NCBI GenBank assembly: GCA_012512465.1
Contig: JAAZED010000019.1
Span: forward strand, 1-13,547
Origin: Oxalobacter sp.
GTDB lineage: Bacteria > Pseudomonadota > Gammaproteobacteria > Burkholderiales > Burkholderiaceae_D
Reading direction: 5' to 3'
DNA: 13,547 bases
Positions 6,176 through 13,420 of the stretch are shown here, in pieces. The notes under the pieces are model-generated. The model was not told where the DNA came from. It did no database searches and worked only from the letters and a program-made list of their open reading frames with translations. A program made the position numbers and the translations under genes. The first letter of the stretch is position 1, and every line of letters starts with the position of its first letter.

Positions 6176-7423
6176 ATGTTGCAGTACCTGATTAACGTCA
6201 CGTCTACCATTCTGCCGGCGTTGCTGCTGGCGGGGTTGTTGTCAGGTCTGATCAAAAAACAGAATGCCTGGCCGCTCAGGAGATACCTGGCTGGCGGCAT
6301 TCTCTTCGGCAGTATCATCGCAATGATACTCGCTGTCCTGCGGCTGTCGACCGGTTTTGTTATCCGGGAGCTTTATAATGCGCCGCTTTTGTTGCTGATG
6401 ATTGTGGCAGAGGCCGTGCTGCTGTTATGGCTGTTCGCCCTCAGGAAAAACATGGATTTCTATACGGGAAGGCGTGCCGCCATTCTCGTTTTTGTGCTGG
6501 GATTTGTCTGGTCTGCCTTTGCCTTGCCGGATATGGTGCTGTACCCGTTCGAGTTTGATGTGGGGATGGACTCCATTTACAACCAGGCGTTTTTGAACAA
6601 GGTTGCCGGTTACCTTATTGCACTCGTTGTGGCCTCTCTGGCCGCCTTGTCGCTTTTCCGCCTGAGTGTGCGATATGGTGAAAAACTGTTTGCGCGAATC
6701 TTTTTTCTTGCCACCGCCATTTCCGCACTGTGGCATACGCTGCTTTTCTTGCAGATCGCGGTGTTGCGGCGCTGGGTACCCGATTTTTCCTGGCTTGTCG
6801 AGCTGGTCATGTACTCGCTTGCGTATCAGAATGCCTTCCTGTTTGCCCTGCTGGGGCTGGCTGTTTATGCCGCTGCCAGCAGTATACGAACGAGCAGAAG
6901 GGCTGTGATTGATGGCCCGAACCCCGCGCTTCAGCGCAAACAAAAAATTGATGTCAAAAGACAGGTCCGCTGGGCGGTACTGCTGTTGTTGACGGTGCTT
7001 GCGGTATTTCTGATCCGGACCGTGGGTGTTGAACTCAACAATCAGGTTGTCGAATTGGCACCCCCTGTTGAGTTGGCGCCGGAAGCGGGAAAAATCGCCA
7101 TCCCGGTTGAAACTGTCAATGACGGGCATTTGCACCGCTTTGGCTATACCGCCGAGGATGGCACGCAGATGCGTTATATCGTCATCAGGAAGGGAGAAGG
7201 ATCATTTGGCGTCGGGCTGGACGCCTGCGATGTCTGCGGTCCGAGCGGGTACTACGAAAGGGATGGACAGATTGTCTGCATCCTGTGTGATGTTGTCATG
7301 AATATTTCCACGATTGGGTTTAAGGGCGGGTGCAATCCGGTGCCACTGGAATATGTCCTGGAAGACGGCAGGCTCGTCATCAAAACTGCTGATCTGGAAG
7401 CAGAAGCGCATCGTTTCAGGTAG
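6176..7423 (+). CDS. Polytopic membrane protein with C-terminal Cys-rich DUF2318 domain (Cj1660-like, P19-system component)
   Basis: The 415-aa product has about eight hydrophobic segments (roughly residues 8-25, 38-57, 70-88, 100-122, 143-163, 173-197, 207-233 and 263-283). A soluble domain of about 130 residues follows. That domain has CDVCG (Cys351, Cys354), CILCD (Cys368, Cys371) and Cys386, plus the pattern of GYY, NISTIGFKGGC and NPVPLEY typical of DUF2318, often described as Fe-S containing. An even number of helices would put both ends on the same face; a periplasmic C-domain is my inference. In P19 clusters a protein of this type sits beside P19 and FtsX-type permeases. It lacks the REXXE motifs of FTR1 permeases. 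GAGGA lies 9 nt before the ATG. A role in handling or reducing iron delivered by P19 is plausible but unproven. Confidence 0.82.
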   Translation: MLQYLINVTSTILPALLLAGLLSGLIKKQNAWPLRRYLAGGILFGSIIAMILAVLRLSTGFVIRELYNAPLLLLMIVAEAVLLLWLFALRKNMDFYTGRRAAILVFVLGFVWSAFALPDMVLYPFEFDVGMDSIYNQAFLNKVAGYLIALVVASLAALSLFRLSVRYGEKLFARIFFLATAISALWHTLLFLQIAVLRRWVPDFSWLVELVMYSLAYQNAFLFALLGLAVYAAASSIRTSRRAVIDGPNPALQRKQKIDVKRQVRWAVLLLLTVLAVFLIRTVGVELNNQVVELAPPVELAPEAGKIAIPVETVNDGHLHRFGYTAEDGTQMRYIVIRKGEGSFGVGLDACDVCGPSGYYERDGQIVCILCDVVMNISTIGFKGGCNPVPLEYVLEDGRLVIKTADLEAEAHRFR

Positions 7424-7434
7424 GAGGGATAGCC

Positions 7435-8721
7435 ATGTTTTTACGAATGCTCCGATGTGCATTGCTCAGACAGAAAAGAAAGCTTGTCATGATTGCCGTG
7501 ACGATGGCGCTGGGCGTTTCGCTCTCAACCGCCATGCTCAATGTGATGATGGATGTCGAGGAAAAGGTGAATCAGGAGTTGAAGGTCTACGGCGCCAACC
7601 TGAATGTGGTGCCCCGGGGCGCATCGCTTCTTGGTGATCTTTACGGGATTGAGGATGGCGCCGGGATTGCGGACAAATATATTCTCGAAGAAGAACTGCC
7701 GAAGATGAAAACCGTCTTCTGGGCGTACAACATCGTGGACTTTGCGCCATACCTGGAAATGCCGGTTTCTATTGATGGAACCGATGCAAAAATCAGCCTG
7801 GTCGGGACCTGGTTTGACAAACATCTGGACCTGCCGACGGGATATGCCATCAATACCGGTATCAGCAAGCTGAAAAGCTGGTGGGAGGTATCAGGAAGCT
7901 GGGTCAGGGATTCTGATAAATCGGGCGCCATGGTCGGCAACCTGCTGGCGGCAAAATTCAGGCTCAGCCAGGGAGACCGCCTCACGCTCAGGACGCCCGA
8001 TGGAAAAACGGCAGAGCTGGTTATTCGTGCAACCCTTCACAGCGGTGGCCCGGAAGATGAGCAGATATTTGTGCCGCTCCAGATGGTTCAGGCCTTATCC
8101 AATCGGGAGGGGCTGGTTCAGCGAGTGGATGTGAGTGCACTCACAACACCGGAAAATGAACTGGCACGGCGCGCAGCAACCGATCCGGCCAGTCTGACAC
8201 GCAAGGAATGGGATGCATGGTACTGCACCGCTTATATCAGTTCAATTGCCTACCAGATTGAAGAAGTCCTGACCAATGTGCGGGCCAAGCCGGTACTGCA
8301 GGTGTCCGAATCCGAGGGCGGCATCCTGAACAAGATCAAGCTGCTGATGCTGCTTCTGACAGGGATGAGCATGCTGTGCGCTGCCCTGGGGATTTCCAAT
8401 CTGGTTACCATGAATGTGATGGAGCGCAACAAGGAAATCGGCATGATGAAAGCCGTTGGCGCGACGGATATGGACGTCATCCTGCTGATTATGGGTGAAA
8501 TCCTTCTTACGGCCATTATCGGTGGATGCGCAGGATATTTTGCCGGTCTGGGGTTTGCGCAGATGGTCGGTTATACGGTGTTCGGCGCCAGCGTGGATGT
8601 GCAGCCGATCGTTATCCCTGTTGTCGCCATGCTTTCTGTTCTCGTCACCATCCTTGGCAGCCTGCCTGCTCTGCGGATGCTGCTGTCCATGCAGCCAGCA
8701 GAAGTGCTTTATGACCGGTAG
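7435..8721 (+). CDS. MacB/FtsX-type ABC permease, first subunit of the P19-linked ABC unit
   Basis: This 428-aa inner-membrane protein has the type VII ABC layout: one N-terminal helix (about 16-38), a large extracytoplasmic domain (about 40-300), then three helices (about 301-327, 349-372 and 391-413). The cytoplasmic MERNKEIGMMKAVGA (329-343) is the FtsX/MacB coupling segment, and the C-terminus PAEVLYDR is also family-typical. The early periplasmic YGANLNVVPRG is shared with the next gene. A single-Cys motif WYCTAYISSIAYQIEE (Cys264) precedes helix 2 and is absent from the partner permease. GGAGGG sits 6 nt before the ATG, directly after the DUF2318 gene stop. It probably pairs with the next permease as a heterodimer on the ATPase at 9883. 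MacB/LolE-type units move or mechanically act on periplasmic substrates and are not classical importers, so the substrate is unknown. Confidence 0.85.
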   Translation: MFLRMLRCALLRQKRKLVMIAVTMALGVSLSTAMLNVMMDVEEKVNQELKVYGANLNVVPRGASLLGDLYGIEDGAGIADKYILEEELPKMKTVFWAYNIVDFAPYLEMPVSIDGTDAKISLVGTWFDKHLDLPTGYAINTGISKLKSWWEVSGSWVRDSDKSGAMVGNLLAAKFRLSQGDRLTLRTPDGKTAELVIRATLHSGGPEDEQIFVPLQMVQALSNREGLVQRVDVSALTTPENELARRAATDPASLTRKEWDAWYCTAYISSIAYQIEEVLTNVRAKPVLQVSESEGGILNKIKLLMLLLTGMSMLCAALGISNLVTMNVMERNKEIGMMKAVGATDMDVILLIMGEILLTAIIGGCAGYFAGLGFAQMVGYTVFGASVDVQPIVIPVVAMLSVLVTILGSLPALRMLLSMQPAEVLYDR

Positions 8722-8733
8722 GGAGAAGGCATC

Positions 8734-9873
8734 ATGAATAGAAAATCAGCACTGTATTTCCGGATGCTTTTTCGTGCGCTTTCACGGCGTCTTTCCCGGA
8801 TGTTTATTGCCGTACTGGCTATTGCCATCGGGGCAACGGTGCTTTTTGGCATGCTGACCATCTACTATGATATTCCCCGGCAACTGGGGCGTGAGATGCG
8901 CTCTTATGGCGCTAACATGATTCTGGTGCCGTCTGCTCAAACCGGCAATATGGATCTGGAGGATGTAAAAAATGCGGTAGCGGTACTGCCGGAAAGCAAG
9001 GTAATCGGCGCTACGCCCTACCGCTACGAAGCCATGCGCATCAATCGTCAGCCCATTACTGCTGTGGGAACCGATTTTGCCCAGGCACAGAAGACCCGCC
9101 CCTACTGGCAGATAGAGGGGGAGTGGCCAAAAGCCGAAGATGAGATTCTGATCGGCACGGATATTGCACAGTACACGCAGCTTCGTCCCGGTGCCGAAGT
9201 GAGGATGAGCGGGCAGACAAAAGAACACAAGCGTTTCGGGGCGAAGATGAAGATTGCCGGTATCGTCAGGACCGGCGGCCCGGAAGACGGCTATGTCTTT
9301 ATGGATCTGGCGGTACTGGAAATGCTCATGGAGACGCCTGATGAGGTGGAGGTCTTTGAGTTGAGTATTGCGGCACCGGCAGAAGAACTGGTCTCCTTTG
9401 AAGAGCAGATCCGGCAGGCGGTGCCGGAAGTCACGCCTCGCCTGGTCAAGCGGATTACCCAGTCCGAGACGATTGTCCTTTCAAAGCTGCAGACGCTGGT
9501 TTATCTCGTGACCATCGTCATGCTTTTTCTGACACTGATCTGCGTGGCGACCACCATGATGTCGATGGTAATGGAGCGGCGCAAGGAAATCGGCCTGAAA
9601 AAAGCCATCGGCGCGGAAAACCGCAGCATCGTGATTGAATTTCTGGGAGAAGGGGTTGTGCTCGGGCTGGCTGGCGGCATCATCGGGTCAACGTTCGGCT
9701 GGTTTTTTGCCCAGCAGGTCAGCATGAGCGTTTTCGGGCGCAGCATTTCCTTTGATCCGCTTCTGGTACTGGCAACCATCGTGATATCACTTGTTGTGAC
9801 AATCGTTGCCTGTATCCTGCCCATCAGAAGGGCTATCAGCATTGAACCCGCCATTGTGCTGCGGGGGGAATAA
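8734..9873 (+). CDS. MacB/FtsX-type ABC permease, second subunit of the P19-linked ABC unit
   Basis: This 379-aa permease has the same fold as its upstream neighbour: N-terminal helix (about 20-42), periplasmic domain opening with YGANMILVPS, then helices at about 254-278, 303-325 and 343-365. The coupling segment is MERRKEIGLKKAIGA (280-294) and the end is EPAIVLRGE. It is about 50 residues shorter than the first subunit, mainly in the extracytoplasmic domain, and lacks that subunit's WYC motif. It starts 12 nt after the preceding stop with GGGAGAAGG as ribosome site. The pair of unequal permeases plus one ATPase resembles the Cj1661-Cj1663 arrangement of the C. jejuni P19 cluster. Confidence 0.85.
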   Translation: MNRKSALYFRMLFRALSRRLSRMFIAVLAIAIGATVLFGMLTIYYDIPRQLGREMRSYGANMILVPSAQTGNMDLEDVKNAVAVLPESKVIGATPYRYEAMRINRQPITAVGTDFAQAQKTRPYWQIEGEWPKAEDEILIGTDIAQYTQLRPGAEVRMSGQTKEHKRFGAKMKIAGIVRTGGPEDGYVFMDLAVLEMLMETPDEVEVFELSIAAPAEELVSFEEQIRQAVPEVTPRLVKRITQSETIVLSKLQTLVYLVTIVMLFLTLICVATTMMSMVMERRKEIGLKKAIGAENRSIVIEFLGEGVVLGLAGGIIGSTFGWFFAQQVSMSVFGRSISFDPLLVLATIVISLVVTIVACILPIRRAISIEPAIVLRGE

Positions 9874-9882
9874 GAGGGTGTA

Positions 9883-10554
9883 ATGAATATACTGGAACTC
9901 GACGACGTATCAATGATTTATGGCAGCGTGAAAGCGTTGCAGGACGTCAGCCTGCATGTGGCGCCCGGCGAATGGATTGCCATCATGGGACCTTCCGGCT
10001 CCGGCAAGACGACCATGATGAATCTCATCGGTTGCATGAACAAGCCATCCAATGGTTCTGTGATCCTGGACGGAGAGGATCTTTCCCGTATCAGTGCACG
10101 GGAGCTGACCGCCATCCGGCGAGACAAGATCGGCCTTATTTTCCAGCAGTTTCACCTCGTTTCCTACCTGACGGCACTTGAAAACGTGATGATGGCCCAG
10201 TATTACCACAGCATGGTGGATGAGGCGGAAGCCATGGAAGCGCTTTCCCGTGTCGGATTGGGTGAAAGGGCGCGGCCCCTGCCCAGCCAGCTTTCCGGCG
10301 GTGAGCAGCAGCGTGTCTGTATTGCCCGGGCGCTGATCAACCATCCCAGGTTGATTTTAGCGGATGAGCCTACCGGCAATCTTGATGGAGACAATGAAAA
10401 CATCGTGCTGGATATTTTCCGGCAGCTTCATAAAGACGGCAGTACCATCATTATGGTCACCCATTCACCGGAAGTGGCGGCACATGCCCAGCGGACGATC
10501 GTGCTGGAACACGGCCGGGTGGTAAACATGACAGAAAACCAGGCCGTTTTGTAA
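9883..10554 (+). CDS. LolD/MacB-type ABC ATPase serving the two upstream FtsX-type permeases
   Basis: This 223-aa cytoplasmic ATPase has Walker [10 protein letters not shown] (36-44), Q-loop Gln88 in [17 protein letters not shown], signature LSGGEQQR (137-144), Walker B LILADEP (157-163), D-loop NLD and H-loop His194. The IFQQFHL and ADEPTGNLD wording is typical of the LolD/MacB/FtsE branch, which fits the FtsX-type permeases upstream. GAGGG lies 4 nt before the ATG, 9 nt after the permease stop. The length is normal for a stand-alone subunit. Confidence 0.9.
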   Translation: MNILELDDVSMIYGSVKALQDVSLHVAPGEWIAIMGPSGSGKTTMMNLIGCMNKPSNGSVILDGEDLSRISARELTAIRRDKIGLIFQQFHLVSYLTALENVMMAQYYHSMVDEAEAMEALSRVGLGERARPLPSQLSGGEQQRVCIARALINHPRLILADEPTGNLDGDNENIVLDIFRQLHKDGSTIIMVTHSPEVAAHAQRTIVLEHGRVVNMTENQAVL

Positions 10555-10579
10555 CGTTATCGCAAGGAGAAAGCTCATC

Positions 10580-11011
10580 ATGACAAACCGCGTTATCACG
10601 AGCCTGGCTTTTATTGCGCTGGGTCTTTTGACGGCCATCCTGCCCCATACACTTTTTCATGTCTGCACAGGAACCATTGAAGCTGTATCGGGTATGCAAA
10701 TCCCGATGAAATGCTTCTGGACTGCCCGGGTGGCAACAGGGCTGGGCGTGCTTTTCTGCCTGTCCGGCATCCTGCTTTATTTCAGCAAAACGGTCCTGGT
10801 CAGGCTGGGCATCAGCCTGATGATTTTCATGAACGGTATCCTGCTGGCAGCGGTTCCCACTATTCTGATTGGCGTATGCCATGCAGAAACCATGCCATGC
10901 CGCATGGGAACATTGCCCGGCCTGCTGGTACTGGCTGTGCTGATCATCATTTTCAGCCTGGCCAATCTGCTTTATCTGTCCCGGCAATCGAAAAACGGTA
11001 TCCAGCCATGA
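10580..11011 (+). CDS. DUF4418-like small membrane protein with conserved Cys/His/Met pattern
   Basis: The 143-aa product has four hydrophobic segments (about 7-25, 50-68, 76-97 and 112-133). Between helices 1 and 2 are HTLFHVC (His27, Cys29) and MKC (Cys45). Between helices 3 and 4 is VCHAETMPCRMG (Cys100, His101, Met105, Cys107). This Cys/His/Met layout is what I recall for the DUF4418 family, which often neighbours FtsX-type ABC genes. The loops lie on the same face of the membrane, so a metal site or disulfide there is an attractive inference. AAGGAGA precedes the ATG. The stop overlaps the start of the next permease as ATGA (11008-11011), so the two are translationally coupled and probably work together. 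The function is unknown. Confidence 0.72.
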   Translation: MTNRVITSLAFIALGLLTAILPHTLFHVCTGTIEAVSGMQIPMKCFWTARVATGLGVLFCLSGILLYFSKTVLVRLGISLMIFMNGILLAAVPTILIGVCHAETMPCRMGTLPGLLVLAVLIIIFSLANLLYLSRQSKNGIQP

Positions 11012-12219
11012 ACTCACGCCCGCTGACCACCTTGCGCATTGCCCGGGAAAACCTGGCGCAGCGCCCTTTTCGTACCGCCGGGCTGATATTGATTGTGCTG
11101 GTTTTTTCCTTTCTTCTTTTTGGCGGTTCCATCCTGATTGAAAGTATTCGCACAGGTATTAATAGCATGTCCCAGCGGCTGGGAGCCGATTTGATGGTGG
11201 TGCCGCATGGCTACGAAAAGCAGTTGCAAAGTGCGCTGTTACGGGGTGAGCCGAGTTCTTTTTATCTGGAACAGTCACTGGAGCAGAAGATCAAAGCCAT
11301 GGATGGGGTCGACAAGGTGTCTTCCCAGATTTTTATTGCGTCGCTTCAGGCCGCATGCTGCACATTGCCCGTTCAGTTGATTGGCTTCGATCCCGAAACA
11401 GATTTTATTGTTACCCCCTGGATAAAAAACAGCCTGTCCCGTGAGCTCACCGATGATGAAATCATCGTCGGCAGTAAGATAGAAGGCGAGCCGGGCGGTC
11501 ATATCACCTTTTTCGGCAAACGCTATCGTATAGCGGCGCGGCTTGACCGTACCGGCATGGGATTTGACACTTCGGTTTTCCTGAAACTCGATACCGCCAG
11601 AAACATGATCAGAAAACTCGAGATTGCCCCGCTTTTTGATGTGAAGGATCTGGACCAGGTTGTCTCATCTGTCATGGTTAAGGCGAAAGCCGGCCAGGAT
11701 ACCCGTGCACTTGCCAACACCATCCTGCAGCGCCATGCCATGGCGTTCAATCTTGATATGGTGATGTCCCGGACCATGATGAGCGACATTGCCTCCCGCC
11801 TGCAGTCTTTTTCCCTGGTCATGTATGCGCTGGGCGGGTTGCTCTGGCTGTTGGCAACTGGTGTTCTCATGCTGGTTTTTTCCATTGTCGTAAACGAGCG
11901 AAGGCGCGAATTCAGCCTGCTGCGTGTGCTGGGCGCCAGCAGGAAAAAACTTTCCGGTATTCTCATGACAGAAGCATTCCTGATCAGCCTGGCAGGATCA
12001 ATCGGCGGCCTTTTTTTATCGGCACTCATTGTTTTTTCCTTCCGCACACTGATCAGTAATATGATCGGCCTCCCTTTTCTTTTGCCGGCGTTCCCGAAAA
12101 TCGGGCTGGTTTTTCTGCTGAGCCTGCTGGTGTCTGCTGGTATCGGGCCGCTGGCCTGCCTTTATTCAGCCTGGCGTCTGGGAAAAGGTGATATCTATAC
12201 TGCATTGCGGGGAGAGTAA
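11008..12219 (+). CDS. FtsX-type ABC permease of the DUF4418-linked unit, with a Cys-Cys pair
   Basis: The ATG at 11008 overlaps the previous stop (ATGA). A longer reading from 10711 would run through the neighbour and is rejected. The 403-aa protein has an N-terminal helix (about 21-44), a periplasmic domain opening with GADLMVVPHGYEKQ, and three C-terminal helices (about 271-296, 317-346 and 365-385). The coupling segment is NERRREFSLLRVLGA (296-310). In the periplasmic domain lies QAACCTLPVQLIGFDP with adjacent Cys117-Cys118, followed by DFIVTPW; this may form a metal or redox site facing the Cys/His loops of the DUF4418-like partner. Only one permease gene is present in this unit, so it may homodimerise on the ATPase at 12219. 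Confidence 0.83.
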   Translation: MNSRPLTTLRIARENLAQRPFRTAGLILIVLVFSFLLFGGSILIESIRTGINSMSQRLGADLMVVPHGYEKQLQSALLRGEPSSFYLEQSLEQKIKAMDGVDKVSSQIFIASLQAACCTLPVQLIGFDPETDFIVTPWIKNSLSRELTDDEIIVGSKIEGEPGGHITFFGKRYRIAARLDRTGMGFDTSVFLKLDTARNMIRKLEIAPLFDVKDLDQVVSSVMVKAKAGQDTRALANTILQRHAMAFNLDMVMSRTMMSDIASRLQSFSLVMYALGGLLWLLATGVLMLVFSIVVNERRREFSLLRVLGASRKKLSGILMTEAFLISLAGSIGGLFLSALIVFSFRTLISNMIGLPFLLPAFPKIGLVFLLSLLVSAGIGPLACLYSAWRLGKGDIYTALRGE

Positions 12220-12935
12220 TGATGCTGGAACTGATTGGTGTCGGGAAAAACTATCTGCGTGGCGGTGTTCCCTTTGCTGCGGTGGACGATGTCAGCCTGA
12301 AGATGGAAAAAGGAGATTTTCTCAGTATTGTGGGACGTTCCGGCAGCGGGAAGAGCACCCTGTTGAACATGATTGCCGGTCTCTTAAAGCCGGACCGGGG
12401 AGAAATCCGTTTTGCGGAGCAGGACATTGCCCAACTGGATGACCGGGCCATGTCTGCGCTTCGCAATGCGCGCATTGGCTACATCCCGCAGGGGGCCAGC
12501 CTGCTGCCTAATTTCACCGTGACAGACAATATCCGCCTGCCCTGGTATCTTTCCGGCAAGCGCGAAACGGATGCAAGTGGCCGGGCGCAGTATCTGCTGG
12601 GTGAGGTGGGCCTTTCCCATCTGGCCGATGCCTATCCGGCCCAGCTTTCCGGTGGTGAGATGCGCCGTGTGGCCATTGCACGGGCGCTGATCAATACGCC
12701 CGATCTGCTTGTTGCTGATGAGCCAACCAGTGACCTTGATGCCGTTTCCATACAGGATGTCATGGATCTGCTGGCCAGGATTCATCAGCGGGGAACGGCC
12801 CTCCTTCTGGTTACCCACGAACTCGATACCGTTGCTTACAGTGAGCGGGTGGCACTGATGCGGTCCGGCCGCGTGCTTGAGCTGGAAAAAAGCGAAGCGA
12901 CAAAAACATCACTGATCACCCGGCTGGCAGAATAA
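12219..12935 (+). CDS. LolD/MacB-type ABC ATPase of the DUF4418-linked unit
   Basis: This ATPase of up to 238 aa has Walker A GRSGSGKST (39-47), Q-loop Gln91 in YIPQGASLLPNFTV, signature LSGGEMRR (143-150), Walker B LLVADEP (163-169), SDLD and H-loop His200. The start overlaps the permease stop as TAATG; the next codon is also ATG (12222), and GGGGAG upstream suits either. It is clearly diverged from the ATPase at 9883, for example IPQGASLLP against IFQQFHLVS, so the two units are not a recent duplication. It is the last gene of the long co-directional run and is followed by a possible terminator. Confidence 0.88.
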   Translation: MMLELIGVGKNYLRGGVPFAAVDDVSLKMEKGDFLSIVGRSGSGKSTLLNMIAGLLKPDRGEIRFAEQDIAQLDDRAMSALRNARIGYIPQGASLLPNFTVTDNIRLPWYLSGKRETDASGRAQYLLGEVGLSHLADAYPAQLSGGEMRRVAIARALINTPDLLVADEPTSDLDAVSIQDVMDLLARIHQRGTALLLVTHELDTVAYSERVALMRSGRVLELEKSEATKTSLITRLAE

Positions 12936-12955
12936 GGCGGCAGACAATGTGATAG

Positions 12956-13004
12956 CATATTTCAGCATGCAGTTCCTTGCTGCTTTTTTTCTCATGCTGA
13001 TATG
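12956..13004 (+). repeat. Interrupted inverted repeat ending on the ArsD-like start codon
   Basis: CATAT-TT-CAGCATG (12956-12969) is complementary to CATGCTG-ATATG (12993-13004) apart from the two-base TT bulge: 7 bp perfect plus 5 bp. The 23-nt loop holds the T-tract. The right arm ends on the ATG of the ArsD-like gene. It could be an operator, a start-hiding hairpin that competes with the terminator fold, or chance. Confidence 0.45.
12963..12990 (+). terminator. Possible intrinsic terminator at the end of the ABC operon
   Basis: CAGCA (12963-12967) can pair with TGCTG (12978-12982) across a 10-nt loop, followed by C and seven T (12984-12990). A nested GCAG/CTGC pairing is an alternative. 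The stem is short, so confidence rests on the T-tract and the location 28 nt after the last ATPase stop. Confidence 0.4.
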
Positions 13005-13304
13005 CCCAGGATAAGCCGTCTCCAGATTATTGAGTCGCCCGCCGCGCTGGCTGACCGGCCTGCTGCGCTTGATACCGATCTTGAATGGGTAAAAAAACGC
13101 GGCGTTGATGTTGAGCGATTGCCTCAGGATGCCTCGTCACCCGCGCCCATTTCCCTTTCCGGCCCACTGCCACTGGTTTTTGTTGATGGCAATATGGCCC
13201 TGTCCGGCCGTTATCCCACCCGAGAGGAGATGGGGATATGGATGATGTTCGGCTTTGTCTCCCCGAATGACAGTAATGGCGGGCCGCGTCTCTGCACGCT
13301 TTAA
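13002..13304 (+). CDS. Shortened ArsD-like protein lacking the metalloid-binding cysteines
   Basis: The 100-aa frame matches the thioredoxin-fold ArsD family at three places: RLQIIESP near the N-terminus (where ArsD has a strand like LEVFDPA), TDLEWVKKRGVDVER in the middle, and LPLVFVDGNMALSGRYPTREEM at the C-terminal half. ArsD is an arsenic metallochaperone and weak repressor that passes As(III) to the ArsA ATPase through a Cys-Cys pair and Cys18. Here the Cys12/Cys13/Cys18 segment is replaced by residues without cysteine, the linker after VER is short, and the only Cys is four residues from the end. Typical ArsD is about 120 aa. No Shine-Dalgarno sequence is seen before the ATG, no ars partner gene is visible, and an insertion element follows. 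It may be a decayed remnant or a repurposed fold. Confidence 0.6.
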   Translation: MPRISRLQIIESPAALADRPAALDTDLEWVKKRGVDVERLPQDASSPAPISLSGPLPLVFVDGNMALSGRYPTREEMGIWMMFGFVSPNDSNGGPRLCTL

Positions 13305-13420
13305 CGGTTTCAATCCTGTGGCTTTTTGACGGAGGCCTGGCAACCTGTTTTTTGCGTTTTGTTGATGCCGGACAGGAGGGTATTTCCTTGTGTCAATAGA
13401 AAAATGAGAAGATTGCTGGC

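Noticed and set aside
6425..7135. 236-aa open frame on the minus strand.
   Set aside because: It lies opposite the DUF2318 membrane gene and is rich in Gln/Arg/Lys/His, as expected for the antisense of hydrophobic codons; no domain is seen.
10711..11007. Upstream extension of the third FtsX-type permease.
   Set aside because: It runs through the DUF4418-like gene out of frame. The ATGA overlap at 11008 gives a proper FtsX-type N-terminus.
10457..11017. 186-aa open frame on the minus strand.
   Set aside because: It is antisense to the ATPase end and DUF4418-like gene with Gln/His-rich content; a shadow frame.
12967..13014. 15-codon frame MQFLAAFFLMLICPG that resembles a lipoprotein leader.
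   Set aside because: It stops at once, overlaps the ArsD-like start in another frame, and has no ribosome site; probably chance from the T-tract.
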